DNA from: UBA6624 sp964507645
GTDB taxonomy: Bacteria > UBP7 > UBA6624
DNA: 64,000 bases
Assembly: GCA_964507645.1 (NCBI GenBank)
Contig: CAZDPU010000004.1
Coordinates: forward strand, 1 to 64,000
Reading direction: 5' to 3'
Notes under the pieces: model-generated
What the model saw: only the letters and a program-made list of their open reading frames with translations
Databases searched by the model: none
Told to the model about the DNA's origin: nothing
In this document: positions 42,294 through 50,741 of the stretch, piece by piece
Position numbering within the stretch: position 1 is the first letter of the stretch
Layout of the letters: every line of letters starts with the position of its first letter
Program-made: the position numbers and the translations under genes

Positions 42294-42884
42294 CTAATTT
42301 TTGCCTATCGAAACCTCAGCTGCTCTCATTATTTTCCCTTCATAGCTAATTCCAATTTGGTAAACTTTAACTATTTTCCCACTTGGGCCATCTTCTGTTC
42401 CAACTGCTATATGTTTATTTGGGTCAAAAATGTCACCTTTTTCAGGTTTTATTACAGAAAAACCAAGTGTGATTAGCTGTTTTTCAAAAAGCTTTGTTAC
42501 GTCTTCTATTCCTGACAAGACTTCTTGATTTTTTCCTGTTTTTTTTAAAAAATCTTCAGCTCTTTGCAACGCATCAAAAACTACCAACATTGGTTTTATG
42601 GAATTTTTCTGGACTCTGCTCTTTTCAACCTTTTCAAGCTCTCCCTTCCAGGAGTTCAAAAATGATTCAAAGTCATTAACTTTTTCCGAAAGATGGAAAA
42701 CTCCTCGGGCTCCTTCAAATGCTTCAAATTTTCTCATTTCATCCTTTATTTTTTCTAAAGATTTTTTTAAATCATTTATTTCTTCCATTAAGGGATTAAC
42801 AACAGAACCAATGTTCATATGATTTTCTTGAATATCTTGCCAGCCTTTCAAATTTATATCTTCATTCGGGCTCATTAAAAGCAT
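42294..42884 (-). CDS. grpE: GrpE nucleotide exchange factor
   Basis: A protein of about 196 residues: a long N-terminal coiled coil (about 25-110, NPLMEEINDLKKSLEKIKDE) and a C-terminal beta domain ending in VYQIGISYEGKIMRAAEVSIGKN-like strands, the family signature 'GYxxxxRxLRpAxVxVxx'. It releases ADP from DnaK. The start is uncertain. TTG 42911, ATG 42884 and ATG 42875 are in frame; 42884 leaves room for a divergent promoter toward gmk and has a weak GAG upstream. dnaK follows after a 100-base spacer. Confidence 0.82.
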   Translation of the reverse strand: MLLMSPNEDINLKGWQDIQENHMNIGSVVNPLMEEINDLKKSLEKIKDEMRKFEAFEGARGVFHLSEKVNDFESFLNSWKGELEKVEKSRVQKNSIKPMLVVFDALQRAEDFLKKTGKNQEVLSGIEDVTKLFEKQLITLGFSVIKPEKGDIFDPNKHIAVGTEDGPSGKIVKVYQIGISYEGKIMRAAEVSIGKN

Positions 42885-42932
42885 TGTAACTAACTCAAAA
42901 TTTAATTTCAAGTGTAATATATTTTTTAATAG

Positions 42933-43487
42933 ATGTCAAAATTGATTGTAATAACCGGACCTTCTGGGGTTGGAAAAACTACATTGGCCCATTATTTGCT
43001 TCAAGAACTTTGTTTAAAAAGGGTGATTACATGTACCACAAGAGAAATAAGAGATGGTGAGGTTGATGGAGTTGACTATAATTTTTTTTCTAGAGATTTT
43101 TTTAAAAATCTCATACTCAAAGAAAGATTTGCTGAATATGCAAATGTTTATGGAAATTATTATGGTGTTTTGAAAAAAGATATTTCAAATTCTCTTAAAT
43201 CCTGTAATTCTTTGATAATTCTTGATGTACAGGGTTCAAAAAGTATAAAAAAATTATTTAAAAATTCTATTGTTATTTTCTTATTACCCCCATCTAAAGA
43301 ATCAATATTTGAAAGAATTGAAAAAAGAAACAAGGATTCCGAAGAAAGTCTAAATAAAAGGATTCGGTTACTGGAAAGGGAAATTTCTTGGGCCTCAAAT
43401 GCAGATCATCAAGTTGTAAATGAAAACTTAAGAAGTTGCAAGATTGATTTAAGGAAAATAGTTGAAAATTTTTTAAACGCTTCATAG
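42933..43487 (+). CDS. gmk: Guanylate kinase
   Basis: A 184-residue P-loop kinase that phosphorylates GMP. Walker A GPSGVGKTTL lies near residues 9-18, the GMP-binding TCTTREIRDGEVDGVDYNFF segment is near 33-52, and the lid includes RIEKRNKDSEESLNKRI. Length is slightly short but complete. It is the first gene of a plus-strand operon gmk-rpoZ-coaBC and is divergent from grpE. Confidence 0.95.
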   Translation: MSKLIVITGPSGVGKTTLAHYLLQELCLKRVITCTTREIRDGEVDGVDYNFFSRDFFKNLILKERFAEYANVYGNYYGVLKKDISNSLKSCNSLIILDVQGSKSIKKLFKNSIVIFLLPPSKESIFERIEKRNKDSEESLNKRIRLLEREISWASNADHQVVNENLRSCKIDLRKIVENFLNAS

Positions 43488-43503
43488 TACAATAGAGGAA
43501 CTT

Positions 43504-43830
43504 ATGAGTGAAGAAAAACCAAGATACGAAGACATTATCGGCACTGACAATATAAGAGGAATTGTTGCAATTGAAGATTTATTGAAAATTTTTCCAAATC
43601 GATATGTTGTGACTGAGATTATTGCAAAAAGAGCTAATGACCTTGAGTCAAGACTTGATTTGCCCAGGGTAGATTTGGGGGATCAGGATTTGCAAGAGGT
43701 TGGTTATGTCCAAGTTGCAATTGCTGAATTCTTAGCTGGTCAGATCAAGCCTAAGATTCCCGATGAAGCTTTTGTTCCAAAAAATCAATTTCCTGATGAT
43801 TACGAAAAGATTCCTTCAAACGAAATTTAG
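43504..43830 (+). CDS. rpoZ: RNA polymerase omega subunit
   Basis: A 108-residue protein. NRYVVTEIIAKRANDLE near residues 31-47 matches the omega core 'NRFxLvxxAakRARqL', and VQVAIAEFLAGQIKP is the following helix. Its place directly after gmk and before coaBC is the conserved bacterial arrangement. An acidic C-terminal tail of about 30 residues follows. The identification relies on the core motif and the synteny. Confidence 0.85.
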   Translation: MSEEKPRYEDIIGTDNIRGIVAIEDLLKIFPNRYVVTEIIAKRANDLESRLDLPRVDLGDQDLQEVGYVQVAIAEFLAGQIKPKIPDEAFVPKNQFPDDYEKIPSNEI

Positions 43831-43851
43831 TCTTTTTTTGAGATTTCAATT

Positions 43852-44997
43852 ATGAAAGTTTTAATTGGGGTTACTGGAAGCATATCGTCATATAAAACTC
43901 CAGACTTGATAAGAAAAATAACAGCGAAAAATATCGATGTTGAGGTTGTTTTTTCAAGAGGTGCAGAGAAGTTTGTAGGAAAGACTTCTTTTGAGGGTTT
44001 GATTGGCAAGAAGGTTTATTCTGACCTTTGGGAAGACCCCATGTCTCATATACACCTAGAGAGATCTTGTGATTTGATAGTGGTATGCCCAACAACTGCG
44101 CATTTCATTTCAAAATTAAGCTCTGGACTAGCTGATGATTTGCTTTCGAATATTATTTTGGCAAAAAAATCAAAAGTTCTTCTCGTTCCTTCAATGAATA
44201 CAAATATGTGGAACAACCCTGCTATAAGAAAAAATATTTCAGATTTAAAAAAACGAGGTTTTTCTTTTGTGGACCCCGAAGAAGGTTCTTTGGCCTGTGG
44301 AGAGTATGGGGCGGGTAGATTGCCTGATTTGGAAATGATATTGTACGAAATACTTTTTCACCTTTCAGATAAAAGTTTTGAAAAAAAATCAGTTTTAGTT
44401 ACTGCTGGACCAACTCAGGAATTTATTGATGATGTTAGATTTTTTTCAAACCCCTCAACAGGAAACATGGGTTCTTCTTTCGCTTTGAATGCCTGGTTCA
44501 AGGGTGCTGATGTTACGTTGATTGCAGGGCCTGGAACTCCAAGGTCTCCAGAAGGGATAAGAAGAATTGATGTTACATCTTCTGAAGAAATGAAAGATGC
44601 AATTCAAGACAGTTATGATTATGGCTTTTTTACAGCTGCTGTTACTGATTTTTCTTTCAAAACCAGAAAAGAAGGAAAACCCTCTAAGGATGATTGGTTT
44701 AAAGAGGATGTTTATTTGAAAAAAAGTCCTGATATATTAGAAACAAAGTACAGAGCTTGTGGAAAGGTAATTGGGTTTTCTGTCTATAGTGAAGATTCTT
44801 CTTTAGATGCTGCAAAAAAAGTTTTTAAAAAGGGTGCTGATTATGTCATTACAAACAATTCTTCAAATTGTTTTGGTAAAAAAGATACAGATGTTGAGTT
44901 TTTTGATGCTAGTTTAAGTTCAATAGAATTCAAAGATGTGGATAAAATGATTTTGGCTGAAAAAATATTAAATATTATTGGAGATAAAAATGATTAA
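43852..44997 (+). CDS. coaBC: CoaBC: phosphopantothenoylcysteine synthetase/decarboxylase
   Basis: A 381-residue bifunctional enzyme of coenzyme A synthesis. The N-terminal CoaC flavodomain has GVTGSISSYK, the catalytic His in SHIHLERSCD, VPSMNTNMW and the active Cys in SLACGEYGAGRL (about residues 145-157). The C-terminal CoaB domain has VTAGPTQEFIDDVRFFSNPSTGNMG and ADYVITNNSS. Both halves look intact. Follows rpoZ as expected; its end overlaps the next gene. Confidence 0.96.
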   Translation: MKVLIGVTGSISSYKTPDLIRKITAKNIDVEVVFSRGAEKFVGKTSFEGLIGKKVYSDLWEDPMSHIHLERSCDLIVVCPTTAHFISKLSSGLADDLLSNIILAKKSKVLLVPSMNTNMWNNPAIRKNISDLKKRGFSFVDPEEGSLACGEYGAGRLPDLEMILYEILFHLSDKSFEKKSVLVTAGPTQEFIDDVRFFSNPSTGNMGSSFALNAWFKGADVTLIAGPGTPRSPEGIRRIDVTSSEEMKDAIQDSYDYGFFTAAVTDFSFKTRKEGKPSKDDWFKEDVYLKKSPDILETKYRACGKVIGFSVYSEDSSLDAAKKVFKKGADYVITNNSSNCFGKKDTDVEFFDASLSSIEFKDVDKMILAEKILNIIGDKND

Positions 44998-46018
44998 AAA
45001 AAGGATTTTTTTATTTTTTGCTTGTTTTTTCTGTTTTCAAGTTTGGGCAGAAGATAACAGTAAAATTGTTGGACATTTGGGAGAAGAGGCTAATCAAAAG
45101 CCTATACATTTAGAACATATAAATTTAGGTTTGTACTTGAATGCTGGCAGATATTTACAAGTCGGACAAGAGCCATGGATCCAGAGTCTTATGGAAGTTA
45201 TTACTTACAGGTTGATGGATATAGAGGCAGTTTCGAGAGGTGTGGAATATCCAGAATCAGATCTTGAGAATTTTTTATTTGGAAGTCCTATGAATGCAAA
45301 ACTTTACAGCTACTATTCTGAAATTTTTGATGCGAAAATTGTAAGAGAATATTTCAGAATTCAAAGGTTAGCTATGATGATGCAGGAGGTGATGGCTTAT
45401 GAGCTGGTGGAGGCTTATGACAAGATTCCCTCAGAGGAGGAATTACTAAATTTTTATATAGAAAACCAAAAAGCAGCATTTACAAAGGCTGCAATGTATG
45501 GTTTGGCAGTTATTGAATTAGATGACCCTTCAGAAGCTGAGCTGGTTGAATCAAAATTGCTCGAAGGAAGTTCTTTTGAAGAAATGGCTGCTGCCCATTC
45601 AATAAATTTTCAATCAGCTTTAGAGGGAGGCTATCTTGGTCAGGATATTACAGAAGCAGGAATAATGTCCTCAGCCCCTTTTGCAGCAAATCAGATTTTA
45701 TCTACAGAAGTTGGTTCTTGGGTTGGGCCAATCTCGGTTTCCCCCTCCTTGGGCAAAGAGCTTTTCTTCTTTTTTAAAGTTCTTAGCTTTGAAGCGGAAA
45801 AAGAATCTCCTTTTGAGGATGAAAGAGACTTTATTATGGAGATTCTTGTGAACCAAAAAGCTGAACCTCTTTATTCTGAATGGGTTCGAGAGAGACTGAT
45901 TGTCCACAATCTTCGCTTTGATTACAGTTTATTCAACACTGTTAAAGAAGACTTGGGGCTCCCTGTTGACTCTGAAGTTCCTGATTCAACAGAAAAAATT
46001 GATGGTGAAGGCAGCTAG
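44990..46018 (+). CDS. SurA/PpiC-type periplasmic peptidyl-prolyl isomerase
   Basis: A 342-residue secreted protein. The signal peptide IKKRIFLFFACFFCFQVWAED ends with an A-x-A-like site near residue 18. The middle is helical, like the SurA N-domain. A parvulin-type region lies near residues 165-265 (VIELDDPSEAELVESKLLEGSSFEEMAAAHS, then GGYLGQDITEAG). The C-terminal helices follow. The role is probably outer-membrane protein folding. ATG 44990, overlapping the coaBC stop, fits the signal peptide best; TTG 44978 is also in frame. It is an insertion relative to the classical coaBC-priA order. Confidence 0.78.
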   Translation: MIKKRIFLFFACFFCFQVWAEDNSKIVGHLGEEANQKPIHLEHINLGLYLNAGRYLQVGQEPWIQSLMEVITYRLMDIEAVSRGVEYPESDLENFLFGSPMNAKLYSYYSEIFDAKIVREYFRIQRLAMMMQEVMAYELVEAYDKIPSEEELLNFYIENQKAAFTKAAMYGLAVIELDDPSEAELVESKLLEGSSFEEMAAAHSINFQSALEGGYLGQDITEAGIMSSAPFAANQILSTEVGSWVGPISVSPSLGKELFFFFKVLSFEAEKESPFEDERDFIMEILVNQKAEPLYSEWVRERLIVHNLRFDYSLFNTVKEDLGLPVDSEVPDSTEKIDGEGS

Positions 46019-46023
46019 CTTCA

Positions 46024-47649
46024 ATAAGATATTACAAAGTTTTTGTTGCATCAGATCTTTTTAGCTTAAGATCTTGGACCTATTCTTTTAATGGAACCAT
46101 TGAGCCCGGGACATGGGTATTTTTAAACAACTGGAACAATCAAAAAACCTGGGGGCTTGTATTTGAAGAAGTGAAACACTTTTCTGAATCAAAATCTATT
46201 TCAAAAATTGGTCCAAAGATGGATTCAAAAAGATATAAATTTTTTATAAAACTATTAGATTCCTTTATCCCTCCAGGAGCATTATTAAGTATTTTCATGC
46301 CTCTAAAAGAACCTATAGAACCTTCTGAAATAAAAAATAATTCACAAACTTTAAATATTTTTCCAAATTTAAAAACTTTAGAAAGGTTTGGTAAAAAAAA
46401 GATATCAAAATCTAAAAAAAATATTTTAAGAATTGCAGATGGGGAAGATTTAGAGTTTTGTGGACTTGTGGATAGTGTGGGACTTCCTTTTAGCAATTTG
46501 AAAAAAATCAACATGTTTGAAGAAGGCAATCCTGATTACAGAAGCTTTTATAAAAAAAATCGACATTCTTGGTTCAGGGATTCAAAAACATTTTTACAAG
46601 TTTGTAAAGATGTTTTTAATTGTGAGATTTCTTACATTGATTCAAGTGGATCTCCCTCTGTTGAAAACTATTTAGAAAAAGTAAAAATTAATGATTACCA
46701 GAGTTTTTTTAAATCAAATTCTAATTTTGTCAGAGAGGGAGAAGTTGGTGGTGTTAAATTTGTTAAACAATGTTTAAAAGAGGGTAAAAAGATAAGTGTT
46801 CTTGTTCCTTTCAAGGGTTTAGGGCATCTTTTTTGTCAATCTTGCAAAGAGTATACAAAATGTCCAATTTGCAAAAAAGTTTTAGTTTTGAATGGGTATG
46901 AATTGAGATGTGTTGAATGTGATGATTCTTGGCCAAAGATAAGCAGGTGTGATAATTGTGGAGATAGGCTTAAAAACTTAAAGAAAGGGTTAGAGCATTT
47001 TTTAAATTGGTTTTTGATGCAGGGGTTTTCTCGTGAAGATATCGAGATTGTCAGCTCAGAGGAAACACCAAAAGAGGCGAAAAAGGCTTTAAAAAACATG
47101 AAAGAAGGAGTTTCTAAAGTTTTGTTAACTACTAATTTTGAATTCCTGAGAGATGATTGTGGACAAAATGTGATTTGGATACCTTATTTAAAGTATTTAT
47201 TTGTAGGAGATGACTTTAGATCTCAGGAAAATGGTTGGTGGAAAATTCATGCAGTAAATAATTTTTGCCTGAAAAGAGATTTAGATTTGTTTTTTGGGTC
47301 TAAGGAATCTTCGTTATTTCCAATAAAGTGTTTCGAAAAAGGTGAATTTTCTAAATTTTATAGAGATGAAATTGAAGTAAGAAAACAGTTCGATTATCCT
47401 CCATTTGGAGAGATGTTAATGATAATTTCCGAAAAGAAGATTAAAGGCGTTGCTTATGAAGGGATTGATTTAGAGGATTTTGCAAGTGATTTACGCTACA
47501 TCAGATCTTTTGACAGCCGTGGAAAAGAAAAAAATCATACTGTATATATTTTTCAATCTAAAAAAATAGAAAAAGATTTTAAAAAATTCATTAAAAACTT
47601 AATTTCTAAAAATCAAAATATTAGAATTTACTATGAAGGTAAATCATGA
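46024..47649 (+). CDS. PriA-like replication restart protein lacking helicase motifs; ATA start
   Basis: Open to 46009 upstream, this frame has no ATG, GTG or TTG before 46171. The segment from ATA 46024 (RYYKVFVASDLFSLRSW, then GTWVFLNNW and TWGLVFEEV) matches the PriA DNA-binding N-domain. Of 541 residues in total, eight Cys form four CxxC pairs (271/274, 280/283, 296/299, 309/312), as in the PriA zinc module. Near the end YRDEIEVRKQFDYPPFGEM matches the PriA 'ExRxxxxYPPFxxL' element. However, there is no Walker A GxTGSGKT, no DEEH box and no GRAGR-type motif, and the protein is about 190 residues shorter than PriA. It sits between surA-like and def, the canonical priA place. It is probably a structural, non-unwinding PriA relic. 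Confidence 0.8.
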   Translation: MRYYKVFVASDLFSLRSWTYSFNGTIEPGTWVFLNNWNNQKTWGLVFEEVKHFSESKSISKIGPKMDSKRYKFFIKLLDSFIPPGALLSIFMPLKEPIEPSEIKNNSQTLNIFPNLKTLERFGKKKISKSKKNILRIADGEDLEFCGLVDSVGLPFSNLKKINMFEEGNPDYRSFYKKNRHSWFRDSKTFLQVCKDVFNCEISYIDSSGSPSVENYLEKVKINDYQSFFKSNSNFVREGEVGGVKFVKQCLKEGKKISVLVPFKGLGHLFCQSCKEYTKCPICKKVLVLNGYELRCVECDDSWPKISRCDNCGDRLKNLKKGLEHFLNWFLMQGFSREDIEIVSSEETPKEAKKALKNMKEGVSKVLLTTNFEFLRDDCGQNVIWIPYLKYLFVGDDFRSQENGWWKIHAVNNFCLKRDLDLFFGSKESSLFPIKCFEKGEFSKFYRDEIEVRKQFDYPPFGEMLMIISEKKIKGVAYEGIDLEDFASDLRYIRSFDSRGKEKNHTVYIFQSKKIEKDFKKFIKNLISKNQNIRIYYEGKS

Positions 47650-48149
47650 AGTTAAAAACTTTGCCAAAAGATTTTTCAATTCTCACTAAGCCGTGTATTG
47701 CCGTAAAAGACAAAATTTCCAAGAAGACAATTTCAGAAATGAAAGAGATTTTAAGGTCAAGTGATGGAGTTGGGCTTGCTGCTCCTCAGGTTGGTTTAAA
47801 CATAAGGTTAATTTTATGCAAGGATGATCCTGATTCAGAAAAAATACATATTCTCTTGAATCCTTTGATAACAGAGAAAGAGGGCTTGGCTATAGATGTT
47901 GAAGGATGTTTATCAATACCTAATTTGGCAGTTGATGTTCCAAGGCAAACAAGAATAAAAGTTACATATCTAGATGTAAATATGAATAAGAAAAACATAA
48001 TTGCTGAAAATTATTTTGCAAGGGTTTTACAGCATGAGATCGATCACCTGCATGGAAAACTAATTATTGAAAGAGGGCTTGACGGAAGTTTTTTTTGTGA
48101 TGGAAAGGCTTTGTCAAAAGAAGAGGTTTTTAAAAAATTTTTAAAATAG
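47646..48149 (+). CDS. def: Peptide deformylase
   Basis: A 167-residue metalloenzyme that removes the formyl group from nascent proteins. Motif 1 is GVGLAAPQVG near residues 40-49. Motif 2 EGCLSIP holds the Cys ligand. Motif 3 QHEIDHLHG holds HExxH. All are intact. The ATG overlaps the priA-like stop (ATGA), and the TAG stop overlaps the proposed fmt ATA start. This is the normal priA-def-fmt order. Confidence 0.96.
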   Translation: MKLKTLPKDFSILTKPCIAVKDKISKKTISEMKEILRSSDGVGLAAPQVGLNIRLILCKDDPDSEKIHILLNPLITEKEGLAIDVEGCLSIPNLAVDVPRQTRIKVTYLDVNMNKKNIIAENYFARVLQHEIDHLHGKLIIERGLDGSFFCDGKALSKEEVFKKFLK

Positions 48150-49018
48150 CTTTTGCCGGTTCTGACGATTTGTCATTGGGGATATTAAAGAGACTTCCAG
48201 TGAAGCCATCCTGGGTACTTACAAAACCACCATCTAGAAGTGGTAGAAAAATGAAGCTCAGTGAAAATGTAGTTATGGATTATGCTCATAAAGAAAATAT
48301 TGACTGCTTCGACAAGGCAAGTGATGATTTGGTTGCTGATTTGCTGATTGTTGTTTCTTATGGCAACATGATTCCTAAGAATATGTTGGATTACAAATTT
48401 GGATCATTGAACTTGCATCCATCTTTTTTGCCAAAATATCGTGGATCTGCACCTATTCAAAGAGCTATTATTTCAGGAGAAAAAGAAATTGGGGTTTCTT
48501 GGATAAAGTTGGTAAAGGATTTGGATGCTGGTCCTGTTCTTTTTCAAGGAAGTATTAGATTTGATTACAAAGATAAAAATGATAATTACAATTCCGCAAA
48601 AAAAAGAATTTCTATTGTTGGATCAAGTCTTTTGACTGAAAATTGGGAAAATATTTTTAGCTTAAATTTAAATCAAAAAAAGCAATGTGGAGAAGTTACT
48701 TGGGCAGATCGTATTGCCCAAAATGAAAGGGTCCTTGATTTTTCCAAAGGCTCAAAAGAGTTAAACAGTTTAATAAAAGCTTTAGATCCTTATCCAGGAG
48801 CAAAATGCAAACATGGAGATAGTTGGATTACCCTTAAAAAGAGCTCTTTTTCTGAGGATTTTAATTTTCAACCTGGAGAACTCAGGGTGGAGGGAGATTC
48901 TCTTATGATTGGAACATCAAAGGGTGTTTTGATTGTTGATTGTGTCGTTCCTGAAGGAAGGAAGGTTATGACAGGAAGGGATTTTTTAAATAGTAGGCCA
49001 AATGCAAAATTTAACTGA
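48146..49018 (+). CDS. fmt: Methionyl-tRNA formyltransferase with probable ATA start
   Basis: Fmt formylates initiator Met-tRNA. The catalytic triad is in VVSYGNMIPKN, LNLHPSFLPKYRGSAPI and VKDLDAGPVLF. The first standard start (TTG 48170) would remove the first beta strand. The frame upstream reads IAFAGSDDLSLGILKRL, which matches the Fmt N-terminus 'KIVFMGTPxFAxxxLxxL'. The only codon available at the right place is ATA at 48146, in an ATAG overlap with the def stop, mirroring the ATGA overlaps of neighbouring genes. The protein is 290 residues, slightly short. The C-terminal OB-like domain ends the protein, and the next gene overlaps it. Confidence 0.88.
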   Translation: MAFAGSDDLSLGILKRLPVKPSWVLTKPPSRSGRKMKLSENVVMDYAHKENIDCFDKASDDLVADLLIVVSYGNMIPKNMLDYKFGSLNLHPSFLPKYRGSAPIQRAIISGEKEIGVSWIKLVKDLDAGPVLFQGSIRFDYKDKNDNYNSAKKRISIVGSSLLTENWENIFSLNLNQKKQCGEVTWADRIAQNERVLDFSKGSKELNSLIKALDPYPGAKCKHGDSWITLKKSSFSEDFNFQPGELRVEGDSLMIGTSKGVLIVDCVVPEGRKVMTGRDFLNSRPNAKFN

Positions 49019-50741
49019 AGTAAAAATCATCAAAGAACTTTTCAGAGAGCATCAGTTTAGGTTTTATAAGGGTATTTTTGAAAAAAAAAGAGTTTTTGTT
49101 TGGTCTGTAAGAAGTCCAAATTTTGCATGGAAATCTTCAGAAAAGATTTTTCAAAAATTAGTAAATAAGTCAATTCCAAATGTTTTAACCCTTAAGAGTT
49201 TAAATTCTTTCAGAGGCGAATATAGATTCATCCTGAATGGTTTAAGGAATTTTTATCCATTGAGCGATTGGCTTAAGGCAAAACCAAATTATGCTGAAAG
49301 GTTAAAAATATCTTCTTCAGTTGTTCGCTCAGTTTCAGGATTGCATAGCAGGGGTTTTTCTCATTGCTGGATTAATGATGATTCTTTTTTTATAGATGAT
49401 GATGAAGGTGCCCACATGGTAGATTTCCCGGTAAAAAAAATGTACTATTCATCTCTTCTGAACAAAGAAAAAATATCTGTAAAAAGTTTATTTGGATTTC
49501 CGCCAAAAGCAGAAGATGATCAAAAGGTTTTTGATGTTAAGAATATTGCTATCTTGGTTATAAAAATCCTTACAGGATCTGTTCCACCATTGGTTTCTGG
49601 TAATTTTTCAATTCCAAAGAGCATAAACAGAGATTTGTTAAAGGTTCTAGAAAAGATATTGAATGGGGAAGATTCAAAAGTTTTATCACTCCTTCCGACT
49701 CTTATAGGTAGGTTGGAGATGATCTCCGAAGAAGAAGACACTTTGGTTGAAGGAAGTGTTTTCAATTATTTTTCAATATTTAGTAGAAAATACTTGGAGC
49801 CATTTTCCAGAATCTTGTTAACCATTGCTAGCATATGGGCTTCTTTTGAGATTTTGTATTTATTGGGATTTAGTCAAATTGATTCCCGAATTCCCAATGT
49901 TATTGGAGAGACAGAAAGTATTGGTTTGTCCAAACTGCAATCAAGAGGTTTTGTTGTAAACATGAATGGCTTTGATTCTGAAAACAATATGGAAAGAGGA
50001 TTGATATCAAAAATAAAACCCAAGCCCGGATCAAGTTTGAAAAAAGGCGACATTATTGAAGTTTGGATCAGTCCAGGAAAATTAGAAAACATTGTTCCAG
50101 ATTTTTTAAATTTTCAACCAAAGGAATATTTTTCAAAATTAGTTGAAATGAATATTTGGCCAACTGAATTTCAAACAATTCAAAGCAATCAGTTTTCTGA
50201 AGGAACGATAGCTTCAACAAGTCCGCATCCAGGTTCAAAAATAAAAAAAGGTGATGCATTTTCAGTTAGTGTGTATTTTTCTTATGAAACAAAATTATCT
50301 ATTTTTCCTGATTTAAAAAATATGAGTATAGGTAATTCTTTGGAGATTCTGAAAAAAAGAGATTTTGAAATCACTGGAGCAGTTAGAACAAAAAGATATT
50401 TGGCAAAAGACAATACTAGACAGAAAATAATGTATCATTTTCCACAAAATGGTGCTGATTTGCCGATATTGATAAATCATGATTTGTTTTTTATCGTCAA
50501 TGAGCCTCGAGATTGGAGTTTCGATATTAGAGAATTACCTGCATGGGTGAAAAATGGAGGTATTGAAATTGTTATAAAGTATGGTTCAGAAATTGAAAAC
50601 TGGGACGAGGTTATAACAAGAGGTCTAAAACACCCATCTTTCGAAAACAAGATTAAAAAGATATTAAATGAAAATAAAACGCCCATCTTTCTTACAATTA
50701 GCCAAGGCGGAAAATTAGCTTGGAGTTCTTACTTTGAATGA
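49002..50741 (+). CDS. PASTA-domain serine/threonine pseudokinase
   Basis: A 579-residue bitopic protein with an N-terminal kinase-fold region (about 1-235). The catalytic-loop position near residues 113-126 reads LHSRGFSHCWIND instead of 'LHxxGIxHRDLKPxN', so the catalytic Asp is gone, and the DFG position is VDFPV. One membrane helix lies near residues 270-290. Three extracellular PASTA repeats follow, at about 296-361 (IPNVIGETESIG), 364-428 (VPDFLNFQPKEYF) and 431-503 (FPDLKNMSIGN), and then a C-terminal region of about 75 residues. PASTA domains bind muropeptides in PrkC-like kinases. It occupies the prkC site between fmt and rpe. It overlaps fmt by 17 bases and rpe by 4. Confidence 0.85.
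   Translation: MQNLTEVKIIKELFREHQFRFYKGIFEKKRVFVWSVRSPNFAWKSSEKIFQKLVNKSIPNVLTLKSLNSFRGEYRFILNGLRNFYPLSDWLKAKPNYAERLKISSSVVRSVSGLHSRGFSHCWINDDSFFIDDDEGAHMVDFPVKKMYYSSLLNKEKISVKSLFGFPPKAEDDQKVFDVKNIAILVIKILTGSVPPLVSGNFSIPKSINRDLLKVLEKILNGEDSKVLSLLPTLIGRLEMISEEEDTLVEGSVFNYFSIFSRKYLEPFSRILLTIASIWASFEILYLLGFSQIDSRIPNVIGETESIGLSKLQSRGFVVNMNGFDSENNMERGLISKIKPKPGSSLKKGDIIEVWISPGKLENIVPDFLNFQPKEYFSKLVEMNIWPTEFQTIQSNQFSEGTIASTSPHPGSKIKKGDAFSVSVYFSYETKLSIFPDLKNMSIGNSLEILKKRDFEITGAVRTKRYLAKDNTRQKIMYHFPQNGADLPILINHDLFFIVNEPRDWSFDIRELPAWVKNGGIEIVIKYGSEIENWDEVITRGLKHPSFENKIKKILNENKTPIFLTISQGGKLAWSSYFE

Noticed and set aside
46171..47649. PriA-like gene taken as a frameshifted pseudogene starting at GTG 46171
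   Set aside because: The upstream sequence is in the same frame and matches the PriA N-terminus, with no internal stop, so the gene is intact but has a non-standard start.
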